Positions 9,229-17,678 of a stretch of DNA of 64,000 nt are shown here, piece by piece. A program made the position numbers and the translations under genes. Under the pieces are notes generated by a model. It ran no database searches. It was given only the letters and a program-made list of their open reading frames with translations, and was not told the DNA's origin. Each line of letters begins with the position of its first letter. Within the stretch, counting starts at the first letter, position 1. Source of the DNA: Bifidobacterium stellenboschense (lineage in GTDB: Bacteria > Actinomycetota > Actinomycetes > Actinomycetales > Bifidobacteriaceae); contig NZ_JGZP01000015.1 in the NCBI RefSeq assembly GCF_000741785.1, positions 29,116 to 93,115 of the forward strand, read 5' to 3'.

Positions 9229-10040
9229 GACGTGCGTTTGGCATCTGGCGGTCGAACACTCCGGCGTTGAATCCGCGTCACTGGGTGCATCGCGGCTGGT
9301 TTGGGCCGGGGCGTACGGGCGGCGCTGCGCGTCCTTCGTTCGATCTGCCGCGTTGCCTGTTCTTCACGGCCACGTCGGGACGCGATAGGCCTGTCGCTCC
9401 TGATGACGGCATGTCGTTGGGCGACCCCGCGGACCGTCGTTGGCGGGCGCGTCTGACTTGGCGCGACGGTTGGGTGGCGGCCGCCTGCGACTCCGTCGAC
9501 CGTCTGCCTGGCGGGTTGGACGCGTCGACCGACGGGACGGTGTCTCCGTATTATCGTCCTGTCCGGCCGATGCCGTCCGTCCGGAACCGTGAGGCGGATG
9601 AAGCATGGTTCGCCGTGCTGCGTGCCCCGTTTCCGTTGACTGTGGATTCGTCGTTGACGTTGCATTCCACGTGTTCGTTGGGTCATGTGGATGATCCGCC
9701 GTTCATGCCTCCTTATACGGGCAGGCCTTCGGCTCGCATGGTCGAGTTGATGAACGGCATGGCGATGAAGCCGGGATGGATCGTATGGGACGGATACCTG
9801 TATGTGTGGGTGAACCGGATGTACTGGTGCCGGCTGCCCGGCGCTGACCCGGATCTGGAATATCTGGCGTCTGGTCTGTCGGCTCCGATGGAGTTGGCCT
9901 TGTTCCGTGCGTATCGCGTGTATTACGAGCAGCTGCGCCATGAATTGCCCTACCCGTATGCGGGGCCTGTCTTGCGGCCGGATCAGTGCGATCCGCGGTT
10001 CCCGTTGCCGTCCGATCCGCGTTACGGCGCGTACGCGTAG
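9219..10040 (+). CDS. Unknown protein, type VII-locus paralogue family, copy 4 (P4)
   Basis: 273 aa from the ATG at 9219, which has GGAGG eight bases upstream; the upstream in-frame start at 9159 would lie deep inside the membrane-protein gene. It carries NPRHWVHRGW at the N-terminus, FDLPRCLF, and the shared central and C-terminal blocks. The N-terminal half is higher in GC and Arg than copies 1 and 2, whereas the 3' half is nearly identical to them. It overlaps the upstream membrane-protein gene by 10 bases, so the two are probably translationally coupled. Function is unknown. Confidence 0.75.
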   Translation: MVVRRAFGIWRSNTPALNPRHWVHRGWFGPGRTGGAARPSFDLPRCLFFTATSGRDRPVAPDDGMSLGDPADRRWRARLTWRDGWVAAACDSVDRLPGGLDASTDGTVSPYYRPVRPMPSVRNREADEAWFAVLRAPFPLTVDSSLTLHSTCSLGHVDDPPFMPPYTGRPSARMVELMNGMAMKPGWIVWDGYLYVWVNRMYWCRLPGADPDLEYLASGLSAPMELALFRAYRVYYEQLRHELPYPYAGPVLRPDQCDPRFPLPSDPRYGAYA

Positions 10041-10145
10041 AGGAATCCACGCGTCGGGCGGGTGGGGGCGTATTCTGGCAGATAGGGATCGCGGGTTCGC
10101 GCGGCGCATGCGCGGGTCGGATCGGAACGGATCGGGAGAGGGGCC

Positions 10146-11333
10146 ATGGTGGCGGCGAAGGATGCATACGCGCGGCGTCAGGCGGACGGTGCCGTCGTCT
10201 GGACGTGCGTAAGCGTCGTTTGCCTGCTCGTCGCCGCACTGGCGTTCGCCTCGCTCGCCGCGCCGTCATCGTTGCCGGCTTGGGCGTCGACGCCGGACGG
10301 CATGGCCGTCATGGCGGTCGTCGACCTGCTCATGGCGTTGTTCGTGTTCGCCGTGATGTGCAGGGCGAACGGCGTGCTCGTCCGGCTCCGATGGCATCAC
10401 GACGTCGATTATGCCGGATCGTTCGCCGCGACCATATGCGCTTCGATCGCAATGGGCGCGACGCTGGCACGCGTCATCCAGCTGGGACCGTTCACGCGGA
10501 CGGTGCCGTTCGCCGTGTTCCTCGCCGGGGCGATGTGCGCCATGGACGCCGCATACGTGCAGTACGCCGCGTCGAATCGGATGACCATCGCGTTGTCGCG
10601 TTTCATGATCGCGGCGGGCGGCATCGTCGCCGTGTCGGTGGCGTTGACGGTCGAGGCGGGCGTGCCGGTGAGCGTGGTGGCGGCCGCCTGTTCGGTGGGC
10701 GGCGCATGGTACATGCACGCGCAGGCGAACGTCATCCTGCGGGTGCCGGACCGGTATCTGCTGGAATGGCGGCGGTACATGACGCAGAAGTGGACGGTCC
10801 GCGGCGCCGTCCCCAAGGAATCCCGGCCGCTTCGCACCGGCGACATCGCCGAGGACATGCGCATCTTCGGCGCGGAGTACACGGTCGGTCTCGTCGTCTC
10901 CCATCTCTATATGGTCGGCGGCTACGGCGTGATGTGCGCGACATTGCCCGCGGATCCCGATCCGTTCATCACAGGCGGCTTCGCCGCGTATTCCGTGCTG
11001 CTGCCCTGCTATCTGCTGTTCAAGCCGCGTACCGCGGGCAGCATGCTGGAACGCATGCTCATGCGTTCGTGCGCTTCGCTCATACCGTTGATGGGTCTCA
11101 TCGCCGCCTCCCGGCAGGAGTCATGGAACTGGCTCATGCCGTATCTCGTGTTCGCCGTGATCGGCATCGGCGTAATCGTCGCGGCGACCACGCTCGTCGT
11201 GTCTACCGGGTTCAAGTCGTTGATGCTGTCGCGCATCGGCGACTGGCTGGTGGCGTCGAGCGTCGCGCTGATGGGACCGGCGGCGTTCCTCGCCTCGAAC
11301 GCCATGGATATGATCAGGGGGTTCATGTCATGA
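10146..11333 (+). CDS. Polytopic membrane protein of the type VII locus
   Basis: This 395-aa protein has about ten hydrophobic segments from residue 17 to near the C-terminus. A cytoplasmic loop around residues 200-240 contains YLLEWRRYMTQKW and many charged residues. I do not recognise the family. It has no ubiquitin-like domain, so it is not a second EccD. Its stop overlaps the start of the RDD-FHA gene by four bases (ATGA), and that gene overlaps eccC, so the three are translationally linked and it is probably part of the secretion apparatus. Confidence is high that it is a gene and low for the role. Confidence 0.75.
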   Translation: MVAAKDAYARRQADGAVVWTCVSVVCLLVAALAFASLAAPSSLPAWASTPDGMAVMAVVDLLMALFVFAVMCRANGVLVRLRWHHDVDYAGSFAATICASIAMGATLARVIQLGPFTRTVPFAVFLAGAMCAMDAAYVQYAASNRMTIALSRFMIAAGGIVAVSVALTVEAGVPVSVVAAACSVGGAWYMHAQANVILRVPDRYLLEWRRYMTQKWTVRGAVPKESRPLRTGDIAEDMRIFGAEYTVGLVVSHLYMVGGYGVMCATLPADPDPFITGGFAAYSVLLPCYLLFKPRTAGSMLERMLMRSCASLIPLMGLIAASRQESWNWLMPYLVFAVIGIGVIVAATTLVVSTGFKSLMLSRIGDWLVASSVALMGPAAFLASNAMDMIRGFMS

Positions 11334-12415
11334 CCGCTGCCGCCGTGCCGCAACGTCCGCGCGTACCCGCTCCCTCCGGGCCATCCGGTCCGGTGCCGCA
11401 TGCCCCGGCGGCGCCGATGCCGGGATCGCCCGAGCCGCAGCCGGTGATCGGCGAAGGATACGGATACGCCTCCACCGGAAGACGCTTGGCGGCGTTGCTC
11501 ATCGATGTGGCGTTCGTCGTCGTGGTCTGCGTCGCGGCGTTCCTGCTGTCGCATCGTGATCCGGCGATGACCGGATTGTGCGTGGCGCAGGCGGTCGCCT
11601 TCGACTGGGGATGGGAGGCCGCGCGGGGGCTCACGGTCGGCAAGGCCGTCATGGGATTGCGCGTGGTGCGCGCCACGAAGCATATCGACGAGCCGGGCGG
11701 GGGACTGTTGCCGCCCGGGATGCGGCGCGCCGTGGTGCGGACGGCTATCACTGTGCTGGGATGCGCATTGGGACTGGTCGTGGCGGTCGGTCTGGAGGCG
11801 TTGTCGGGAATCGACCGGATTCGTCACCGCGGTCCGCAGGATCGGATCAGCGGCACGTCCGTGATCGACGTGCGCACCAGATACGTCATGCCCGACGACG
11901 ACGAGCCTCCCGCTTTGCCGGATGGCACGGGGACGGCGGATGCCGCCTCGGGATTGACTCCGGTCCCCATGGTGCCGTCGATGCGGTCGGCCGCGTCCAT
12001 ACCGTTGCCCGCCGCACGGGCCGTGGTGCAGGGGGTTCCGGCCGCGGATGCCGCCGCGGCGAAGCAGGTGGCCGTGCTGTACTTCGAGAACGGCAAGGGC
12101 GTCCGTCTCGACATTCCCAGCCGCGCCCTGCTCGGACGCTATCCCGCGCCCGCCGATCCGCAGGACGTGCCCGTGCAGGTGCCCGATACCACCGGCACCA
12201 TGTCGCGCACGCACGCCCTGCTGGAGATCACCGCGGGCAGGATGTGGATCACCGATCTGAACAGCACCAACGGCACGGCACTGCCCCGTGAGGATCAGGG
12301 CGGCATGACGCGTCTCGCCGCCGGCGCGCGCACCGAGATCCCCTTCGGTACGCGCATCTTCCTCGGCGACACGGCGGTCAGCGTGAGTCTGTTGAAGAAC
12401 AGGGAGAGAAGATGA
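11330..12415 (+). CDS. RDD-FHA protein (membrane protein with C-terminal forkhead-associated domain)
   Basis: This 361-aa protein has three parts. A Pro-rich N-terminus (residues 1-45) precedes an RDD-type membrane domain (RRLAALLIDV, then GLTVGKAVMGLRVV; about 48-165). A Pro/Ala linker leads to an FHA domain (about 245-355) with the phosphothreonine-binding residues GTMSRTH and DLNSTNG. FHA domains bind phosphothreonine proteins and occur beside EccC genes in type VII loci, where they are thought to regulate assembly. The start overlaps the previous stop by four bases and its end overlaps the eccC start, so it is co-translated with eccC. Confidence 0.88.
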   Translation: MTAAAVPQRPRVPAPSGPSGPVPHAPAAPMPGSPEPQPVIGEGYGYASTGRRLAALLIDVAFVVVVCVAAFLLSHRDPAMTGLCVAQAVAFDWGWEAARGLTVGKAVMGLRVVRATKHIDEPGGGLLPPGMRRAVVRTAITVLGCALGLVVAVGLEALSGIDRIRHRGPQDRISGTSVIDVRTRYVMPDDDEPPALPDGTGTADAASGLTPVPMVPSMRSAASIPLPAARAVVQGVPAADAAAAKQVAVLYFENGKGVRLDIPSRALLGRYPAPADPQDVPVQVPDTTGTMSRTHALLEITAGRMWITDLNSTNGTALPREDQGGMTRLAAGARTEIPFGTRIFLGDTAVSVSLLKNRERR

Positions 12416-15400
12416 TGAGCGGCGACATGCAGCAGCAGGTTTCATCCCGCATCGACCAGCCGAAGGCACCGCACGGCAAGATCGTGCTGCAGGCGCCTCC
12501 CGAATTGGAGGCGAGCGACGGCATCAACACGCTGCTGACGATGCTCGTGCCGTTGCTCGGCAGCCTTTCGGCCATCGTGATGATGGTGATGTCCAATTCG
12601 GGCGTCACCGGATTCCTCACCGGCGGCATGTTCATGCTCTCCTCGGTGGGATTCGTGCTCGTCAACGGCGTGCGCCAGCGATCCCAACGCAAGGCGAATC
12701 TCACCTCATCGAGGCGTGAGTATCTCGCCTACCTCGCCGACCTGCGCACGACCGTGCGCACCGCCGCGAAGAAACAGCGGCGCGCGGAGCTGTGGAACGC
12801 CCCCGCCCCGGACGCGCTGGTCGCCATCGCGCAGGAGGGCGTCCGTCGTTGGGAACGCATTCCCACGGACGAGGATTTCCTCGACGTGCGCATCGGCTCC
12901 GCCGAGGAACCGTTGTGCCTCACCCTCGAAGCCCCCGAACTGCCGCCGCTCGCGGAGCTCGACCCGGTGTCCGCCTCGGCCGCCCACAGGTTCATGATGG
13001 CGCATCGGAACCTCAAGGACATGCCCTGCACGATCGACATACGCAAGTACAAGCGCATCGAAGTGCTCGGCGACGCCGATCAAGCCCAGAGTCTTGCGCG
13101 CACGATGCTCTGCCAGGCGGCCGTATGGCATGGGCCCGAATATCTGAAGATCGTCGTGATCGCATCGAAATCCCAGCGACGCGCCTGGAGCTGGGTCGAG
13201 GATCTGCCGCAGGCGTGGAGCGACGAGATCGAGGATGGCATCAGTGGTCATGGTCGTGCGATGCTCGCCTCCAGCGTCGAGGAGGCGAACCGTCTCATCG
13301 GCGACGACATCCTCCATCGCAGCCGGTTCACCGGCACCGGAGAGGCCACGCTGCCCCACCTGCTGGTCGTGCGCGACGGTTCCGTGCCGGTCGGCGACAT
13401 CACGCACGGCGAGGACGGCAGCATCATCCGTCGCGACGGCTTCGACGGCGTGACCCTCATCGACCTGCCCGAGGAGTGGGGCGATCTGGAGGAGGACGAC
13501 GTGCTGCGCATCATCTTCTCCCAATCCTCCATCGAAATGGGATTGAACGTGGTGCGCACGTCCACCGTGAACCAGATCGAGGCGATCACCACCGCCGGAC
13601 GCGTGGCCACCTGCGAACCGGACGCCATCAGCGTGCAGGAGGCGCACGCCGTCGCGTCCCGGCTCGAAACGGTGCCGCAGGCGGAACAGGACGAGGAAGG
13701 CAAGGAGAAGGCGTCGCACAAGAAGTCGTCCGAACTGGCCGATCTGCTCGGCATCGCCGACATCCACCACATCGACCTCAAACGGCTCTGGGCGTACAAG
13801 ACCGGCAAGGACCGTCTGCGTGTCCCCATCGGCCTCAACGCGGACACCAGCACCACGTACCTCGACATCAAGGAGTCGGCCCAGTTCGGCATGGGCCCGC
13901 ACGGCGTGCTCGTCGGCGCGACCGGATCGGGCAAGTCCGAGGTGCTGCGCACGCTCGTCCTGTCGCTGGCGCTCACCCACAGTCCGGACCAGCTCAACTT
14001 CGTGCTCATCGACTTCAAGGGCGGCGCCACCTTCGCCGGCATGGAGGGCATGCCGCACATCTCGTCGATCATCACCAACCTCGGCGAGGAGGCGTCGCTC
14101 GTCGACCGTATGCAGGACGCGCTGACCGGCGAGATGACGCGTCGTCAGGAGCTGCTGCGCAAGGCCGGCAACTTCGCCAACGTGTCCGACTACGAGAAGG
14201 CGAGACTCAACGGGCGCTCCGACCTGAAGCCGCTGCCCGCCCTGTTCGTGGTGTGCGACGAGTTCTCCGAACTGCTCGCCGCCAAACCCGACATCGTCGA
14301 CTCGTTCGTGAACATCGGACGACTCGGCCGCTCGCTGGAGGTGCATCTGCTCATCGCCTCCCAGCGTCTCGAAGAGGGCAAGCTGCGCGGCCTCGACTCG
14401 CACCTGTCGTACCGTATCGGTCTGCGCACGTTCTCCGCATCCGAGTCGCGCGCCGTGCTCGGCGTGCCGGACGCGTACACGTTGCCCAGCATTCCGGGCG
14501 TCGGCTATCTCAAGCCCGATCCGAGCACGATGATCCGATTCCGCGCCTCCTACGTGTCCGGACCGCCGAAGGGCGAGCCGGACACGAACCCCTCGAACTT
14601 CGACGTGGCCGTCGACCAGATGCGTCGTGCCGGCGGCACGCCCGCGCATCAGGTGTGGCTGCCTCCGCTGAACGTGCCGAACACGCTCGACGAGTTCTTC
14701 CCCGATCTGGCGGCGGTGCGCGGCTTCGGCCTCGTCTCCGCCTCCGGCCGCAAGGCGGGCTATCTGTCCGTGCCGGTCGCATTGGAGGACAAGCCGAAGG
14801 AGCAGAAGCGCGAGGTGCTGCGGCTCGACCTGTCCGGAGCGGGCGGCCACGTGGCCATCGCCGGCGGCCCGCTGACGGGCAAGAGCACGTTCATGCGCAC
14901 GATGGTCGCCTCGCTCGCGCTCACCCACAGCCCGCTCGAAGTGCAGTGCTACGCCCTCGACCTGGGTGGCGGCACGTTCGCCGGCATGGAGGATCTCGCG
15001 CACATGGCGGGCGTGGCCCTGCGCGGCGACGACGAGCGCATCAACCGCATGCTCGCCGAGGTCACCAGCATCATCAACGCGCGCGAACGCTACTTCAAGG
15101 CCAACCGGATCGACTCGATCGGCACCTACCGGCAGCTTCGCGCCAAAGGCAAGGCGGATGACGGCTATGGCGAGGTGTTCCTGTTCATCGACGGCTGGCA
15201 GAACTTCAAGACCGAATACGAGGATCTGCAGGCCAAGGTGCTCGACATCGTCTCACGTGGTCTGACGTTCGGCGTGCACGTGATCATCTCCACCAGCCGG
15301 TGGATGGATCTTCGCGCCAACATCAAGGATCTCATGGGCACGCGTCTCGAATTGAGGCTCGGCGACCCCGCCGACTCCGAAATCGACCGCAGAATCGCCG

Positions 15401-16368
15401 TGACCGTGCCGAAAGGCATGCCGGGACGCGGCCTCGCATCCAGCAAACGGCACATCCTCGTCGCTCTGCCGCGCATCGACGGCGATCACCGGGCGGACAC
15501 GATGGCCGACGGCATCAAGGACCTCATCGCCAAGGTGAACGCGGCGTGGAGGGGACCGAAGCCGCCGAAGCTGCGCCTGCTGCCCACCCGGCTGGAACGC
15601 GGCGGATTCCTCAAGGGGATTCCGAAGCGCACGCTCGACGCGCGCTTCATCCTCGGCGTCGACGAGGCTGACCTCAAACCCGTCCTGCTCAACCCCCGCC
15701 GCTCCCCGCACATGTTCGCGTTCGGCGACTCGCGTTCCGGCAAATCCTCGTTCCTGCGACTCGTCGCGCAGGAGATCGAACGCTACTACGACGCGAACGG
15801 CGGCAAGGCGAAGATCTTCCTCGTCGACTACCGGCGCGCGCTGCTCGACGAGGTGAGCGACAAGTATCTCGGCCAGTATCTCACCAACCACAACGAGACG
15901 TCCTCGGCGATGACCGAGCTCGCCGAATTCCTCGCCACACGCATCCCCGGCTCCGATGTCACCGCCGAACAGCTGCGGTCCCGCTCCTGGTGGACCGGCT
16001 CGGACGCCTACGTGCTCATCGACGACTATGATCTGGTCGCCACGTCGCGCGGCAATCCGATCCAGCCGCTGCAGCCGCTGCTCGCCCAGGCCTCCGACAT
16101 CGGCCTGCACGTGTTCCTCGTGCGACGCATGGGAGGCGCCAGCCGAGCCCTGTACGATCCCATCCTGCAGACCTTCCAGGATCTCGGCGTGACCGGCCTG
16201 CTGTTCTCCGGCGACCCGAACGAGGGCGCGCTGATCGGCAAGACGAAGCCGAAGCCGCTGGTTCCCGGCCGCGTGCAGGTGGTCAGCAGGGATTCCGGCA
16301 CCTTCCTCGCGCAGCTCGCCTATGCGGCGTCCAAGATTCCCGAATCGGAGGACGACTCCGCCGACTGA
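12412..16368 (+). CDS. eccC: EccC, type VII secretion FtsK/SpoIIIE-family ATPase
   Basis: This 1318-aa protein is the motor of an Ecc-type (type VIIa) secretion system. Two helices lie near residues 40-85. Three ATPase domains follow, with P-loops at about 502 (GATGSGKS), 818 (GGPLTGKS) and 1105 (GDSRSGKS). Walker B regions are FVVCDEFSELL, FLFIDGW and YVLIDDYD. The length and the single fused chain match EccC rather than split EccCa/EccCb. It starts at ATGATG overlapping the FHA gene stop. Its last 49 bases overlap the convergent mycP gene. In the family, EccC recognises WXG100 dimers and drives export. Confidence 0.95.
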   Translation: MMSGDMQQQVSSRIDQPKAPHGKIVLQAPPELEASDGINTLLTMLVPLLGSLSAIVMMVMSNSGVTGFLTGGMFMLSSVGFVLVNGVRQRSQRKANLTSSRREYLAYLADLRTTVRTAAKKQRRAELWNAPAPDALVAIAQEGVRRWERIPTDEDFLDVRIGSAEEPLCLTLEAPELPPLAELDPVSASAAHRFMMAHRNLKDMPCTIDIRKYKRIEVLGDADQAQSLARTMLCQAAVWHGPEYLKIVVIASKSQRRAWSWVEDLPQAWSDEIEDGISGHGRAMLASSVEEANRLIGDDILHRSRFTGTGEATLPHLLVVRDGSVPVGDITHGEDGSIIRRDGFDGVTLIDLPEEWGDLEEDDVLRIIFSQSSIEMGLNVVRTSTVNQIEAITTAGRVATCEPDAISVQEAHAVASRLETVPQAEQDEEGKEKASHKKSSELADLLGIADIHHIDLKRLWAYKTGKDRLRVPIGLNADTSTTYLDIKESAQFGMGPHGVLVGATGSGKSEVLRTLVLSLALTHSPDQLNFVLIDFKGGATFAGMEGMPHISSIITNLGEEASLVDRMQDALTGEMTRRQELLRKAGNFANVSDYEKARLNGRSDLKPLPALFVVCDEFSELLAAKPDIVDSFVNIGRLGRSLEVHLLIASQRLEEGKLRGLDSHLSYRIGLRTFSASESRAVLGVPDAYTLPSIPGVGYLKPDPSTMIRFRASYVSGPPKGEPDTNPSNFDVAVDQMRRAGGTPAHQVWLPPLNVPNTLDEFFPDLAAVRGFGLVSASGRKAGYLSVPVALEDKPKEQKREVLRLDLSGAGGHVAIAGGPLTGKSTFMRTMVASLALTHSPLEVQCYALDLGGGTFAGMEDLAHMAGVALRGDDERINRMLAEVTSIINARERYFKANRIDSIGTYRQLRAKGKADDGYGEVFLFIDGWQNFKTEYEDLQAKVLDIVSRGLTFGVHVIISTSRWMDLRANIKDLMGTRLELRLGDPADSEIDRRIAVTVPKGMPGRGLASSKRHILVALPRIDGDHRADTMADGIKDLIAKVNAAWRGPKPPKLRLLPTRLERGGFLKGIPKRTLDARFILGVDEADLKPVLLNPRRSPHMFAFGDSRSGKSSFLRLVAQEIERYYDANGGKAKIFLVDYRRALLDEVSDKYLGQYLTNHNETSSAMTELAEFLATRIPGSDVTAEQLRSRSWWTGSDAYVLIDDYDLVATSRGNPIQPLQPLLAQASDIGLHVFLVRRMGGASRALYDPILQTFQDLGVTGLLFSGDPNEGALIGKTKPKPLVPGRVQVVSRDSGTFLAQLAYAASKIPESEDDSAD

Positions 16369-17678
16369 GCGGCATCCAATCGGGCGGCATCCGACCGGGC
16401 GTCGTCGTCCCGCTTCCCGTCGCGCGCCACGCGCACCGCGACCAGCCCGATCGTTACGACCACGGCCAGCACGCCGACGATACCGGTCAGAATCATGGTC
16501 GGACGGTCGGGATCGGGCGAAGGCGTGACGCGGATGCGATGCGTGTCGGAGGTCGGCGGCGTCTCATAGGTCGTGTACTGGGAGTCACGCGGACCGCGCA
16601 GACCATTCGCCAACGTGATGGTGATCGCGCCATACGGGTTGAGCATGCCCCAGCCGCGCTGGTCGTCGCGCGCGTCCGGATCGGGACGATTGCCCGCCGC
16701 CTCGATCCGTTCCATCCACTCCGAGGCGCCCTCGTCCGGATGCGCCTGCGCGACGAGCGCCGCAGCGCCGCTCGCATAGGCGGTGGCGTAGCTCGACGAC
16801 GCGGCATCGGGGGAGAACACGCAGTCGACGCCTTTCGGAATCGTCGACGTGACCGACATGCCCGGCGCGAGAATATCGACCTGAGGGCCGTTGATCGAAT
16901 CGGCGGAGGTATGGAACGACGTGTCCGCCGCGGCGACGCCCAGCACGCCCGGCCATGAGGCCGGATACCGCACCCCGTCCTGCGTGGACGACGACGTGGC
17001 GCGGTTGCCGGCGCTGGCCACCACCAGACTGCCCTTGTCCTGCGCGTACTGCACGGCGAACTGCAATGTGGCGCTCGCCGTCACCGTGCTCTGCGAGATG
17101 TTGATGATCTGCGCGCCCTGATCGGCGGCGTAGCGGATGCCGTCGGCGAGCGTCTGCGCCGACGGGCCGCCCGAGGAGTGGCTCTGCGAGTTGTCGATGC
17201 GGTCGTAGACGCGTACGGGCAGGATCGTGGCCTTCGGGGCGATGCCGACCAGCGACGAGCCGTTCACCTGCCGCGCGGCGATGATGCCCGCGATCACCGT
17301 GCCGTGGCCGTAATTGTCGGTACGGCCGTCGGGAGCGCCGTCGCCCGCCAGATTGACTCCGGGCAGGACCGCGTCGCCGCCAAGATGCGGATTGTTCGTG
17401 TCGACGCCGGAATCGACCACGGCGACCGTGACTCCGGAGCCGTCGCCCAATGCACGTACCGCGCTCATGCCCAACGCCGATTCGGTCCACGGCGTGTCCG
17501 TGATGTAGTTGGTCTTGCCGATCTCGCAGCTCGATTCGGCGGCCGAGGCGGTCGGCGTCGTCATGGCGGACGGCAGGATCGTCAGAGCCGACAGGGCCGC
17601 CACCGCGGCGAGCGCGGCGGCCGTTCGGCGGAACCATCCGCGACGGGGAAGAGGACGACCATACGGGAGCATCGTCAT
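16320..17678 (-). CDS. mycP: Mycosin (MycP), type VII secretion subtilisin
   Basis: This 452-aa protein starts at 17678, where the A of ATG is shared with the eccB stop (TGATG). It has a signal peptide (about 1-47). The S8 triad is D89 (VVDSGVD), H125 (NYGHGT) and probable S296, with oxyanion N225 (ASAGN). The usual GTSFAAP around the nucleophile is replaced by SSSYATA, so activity is less certain. Cys51 and Cys286 could pair. A C-terminal helix (PTMILTGIVGVLAV) and a charged tail anchor it. Mycosins stabilise the Ecc membrane complex. It is last in the eccD-eccB-mycP operon and overlaps eccC by 49 bases tail to tail. Confidence 0.9.
   Translation of the reverse strand: MTMLPYGRPLPRRGWFRRTAAALAAVAALSALTILPSAMTTPTASAAESSCEIGKTNYITDTPWTESALGMSAVRALGDGSGVTVAVVDSGVDTNNPHLGGDAVLPGVNLAGDGAPDGRTDNYGHGTVIAGIIAARQVNGSSLVGIAPKATILPVRVYDRIDNSQSHSSGGPSAQTLADGIRYAADQGAQIINISQSTVTASATLQFAVQYAQDKGSLVVASAGNRATSSSTQDGVRYPASWPGVLGVAAADTSFHTSADSINGPQVDILAPGMSVTSTIPKGVDCVFSPDAASSSYATAYASGAAALVAQAHPDEGASEWMERIEAAGNRPDPDARDDQRGWGMLNPYGAITITLANGLRGPRDSQYTTYETPPTSDTHRIRVTPSPDPDRPTMILTGIVGVLAVVVTIGLVAVRVARDGKRDDDARSDAARLDAAQSAESSSDSGILDAA

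Noticed and set aside
10146..11333. Second EccD or EccE
   Set aside because: No ubiquitin-like domain, and the membrane pattern does not match EccE.
12706..15003. 765-codon minus-strand frame opposite eccC
   Set aside because: High-GC shadow frame of eccC with biased Arg/Val/Gly composition and no family motifs.
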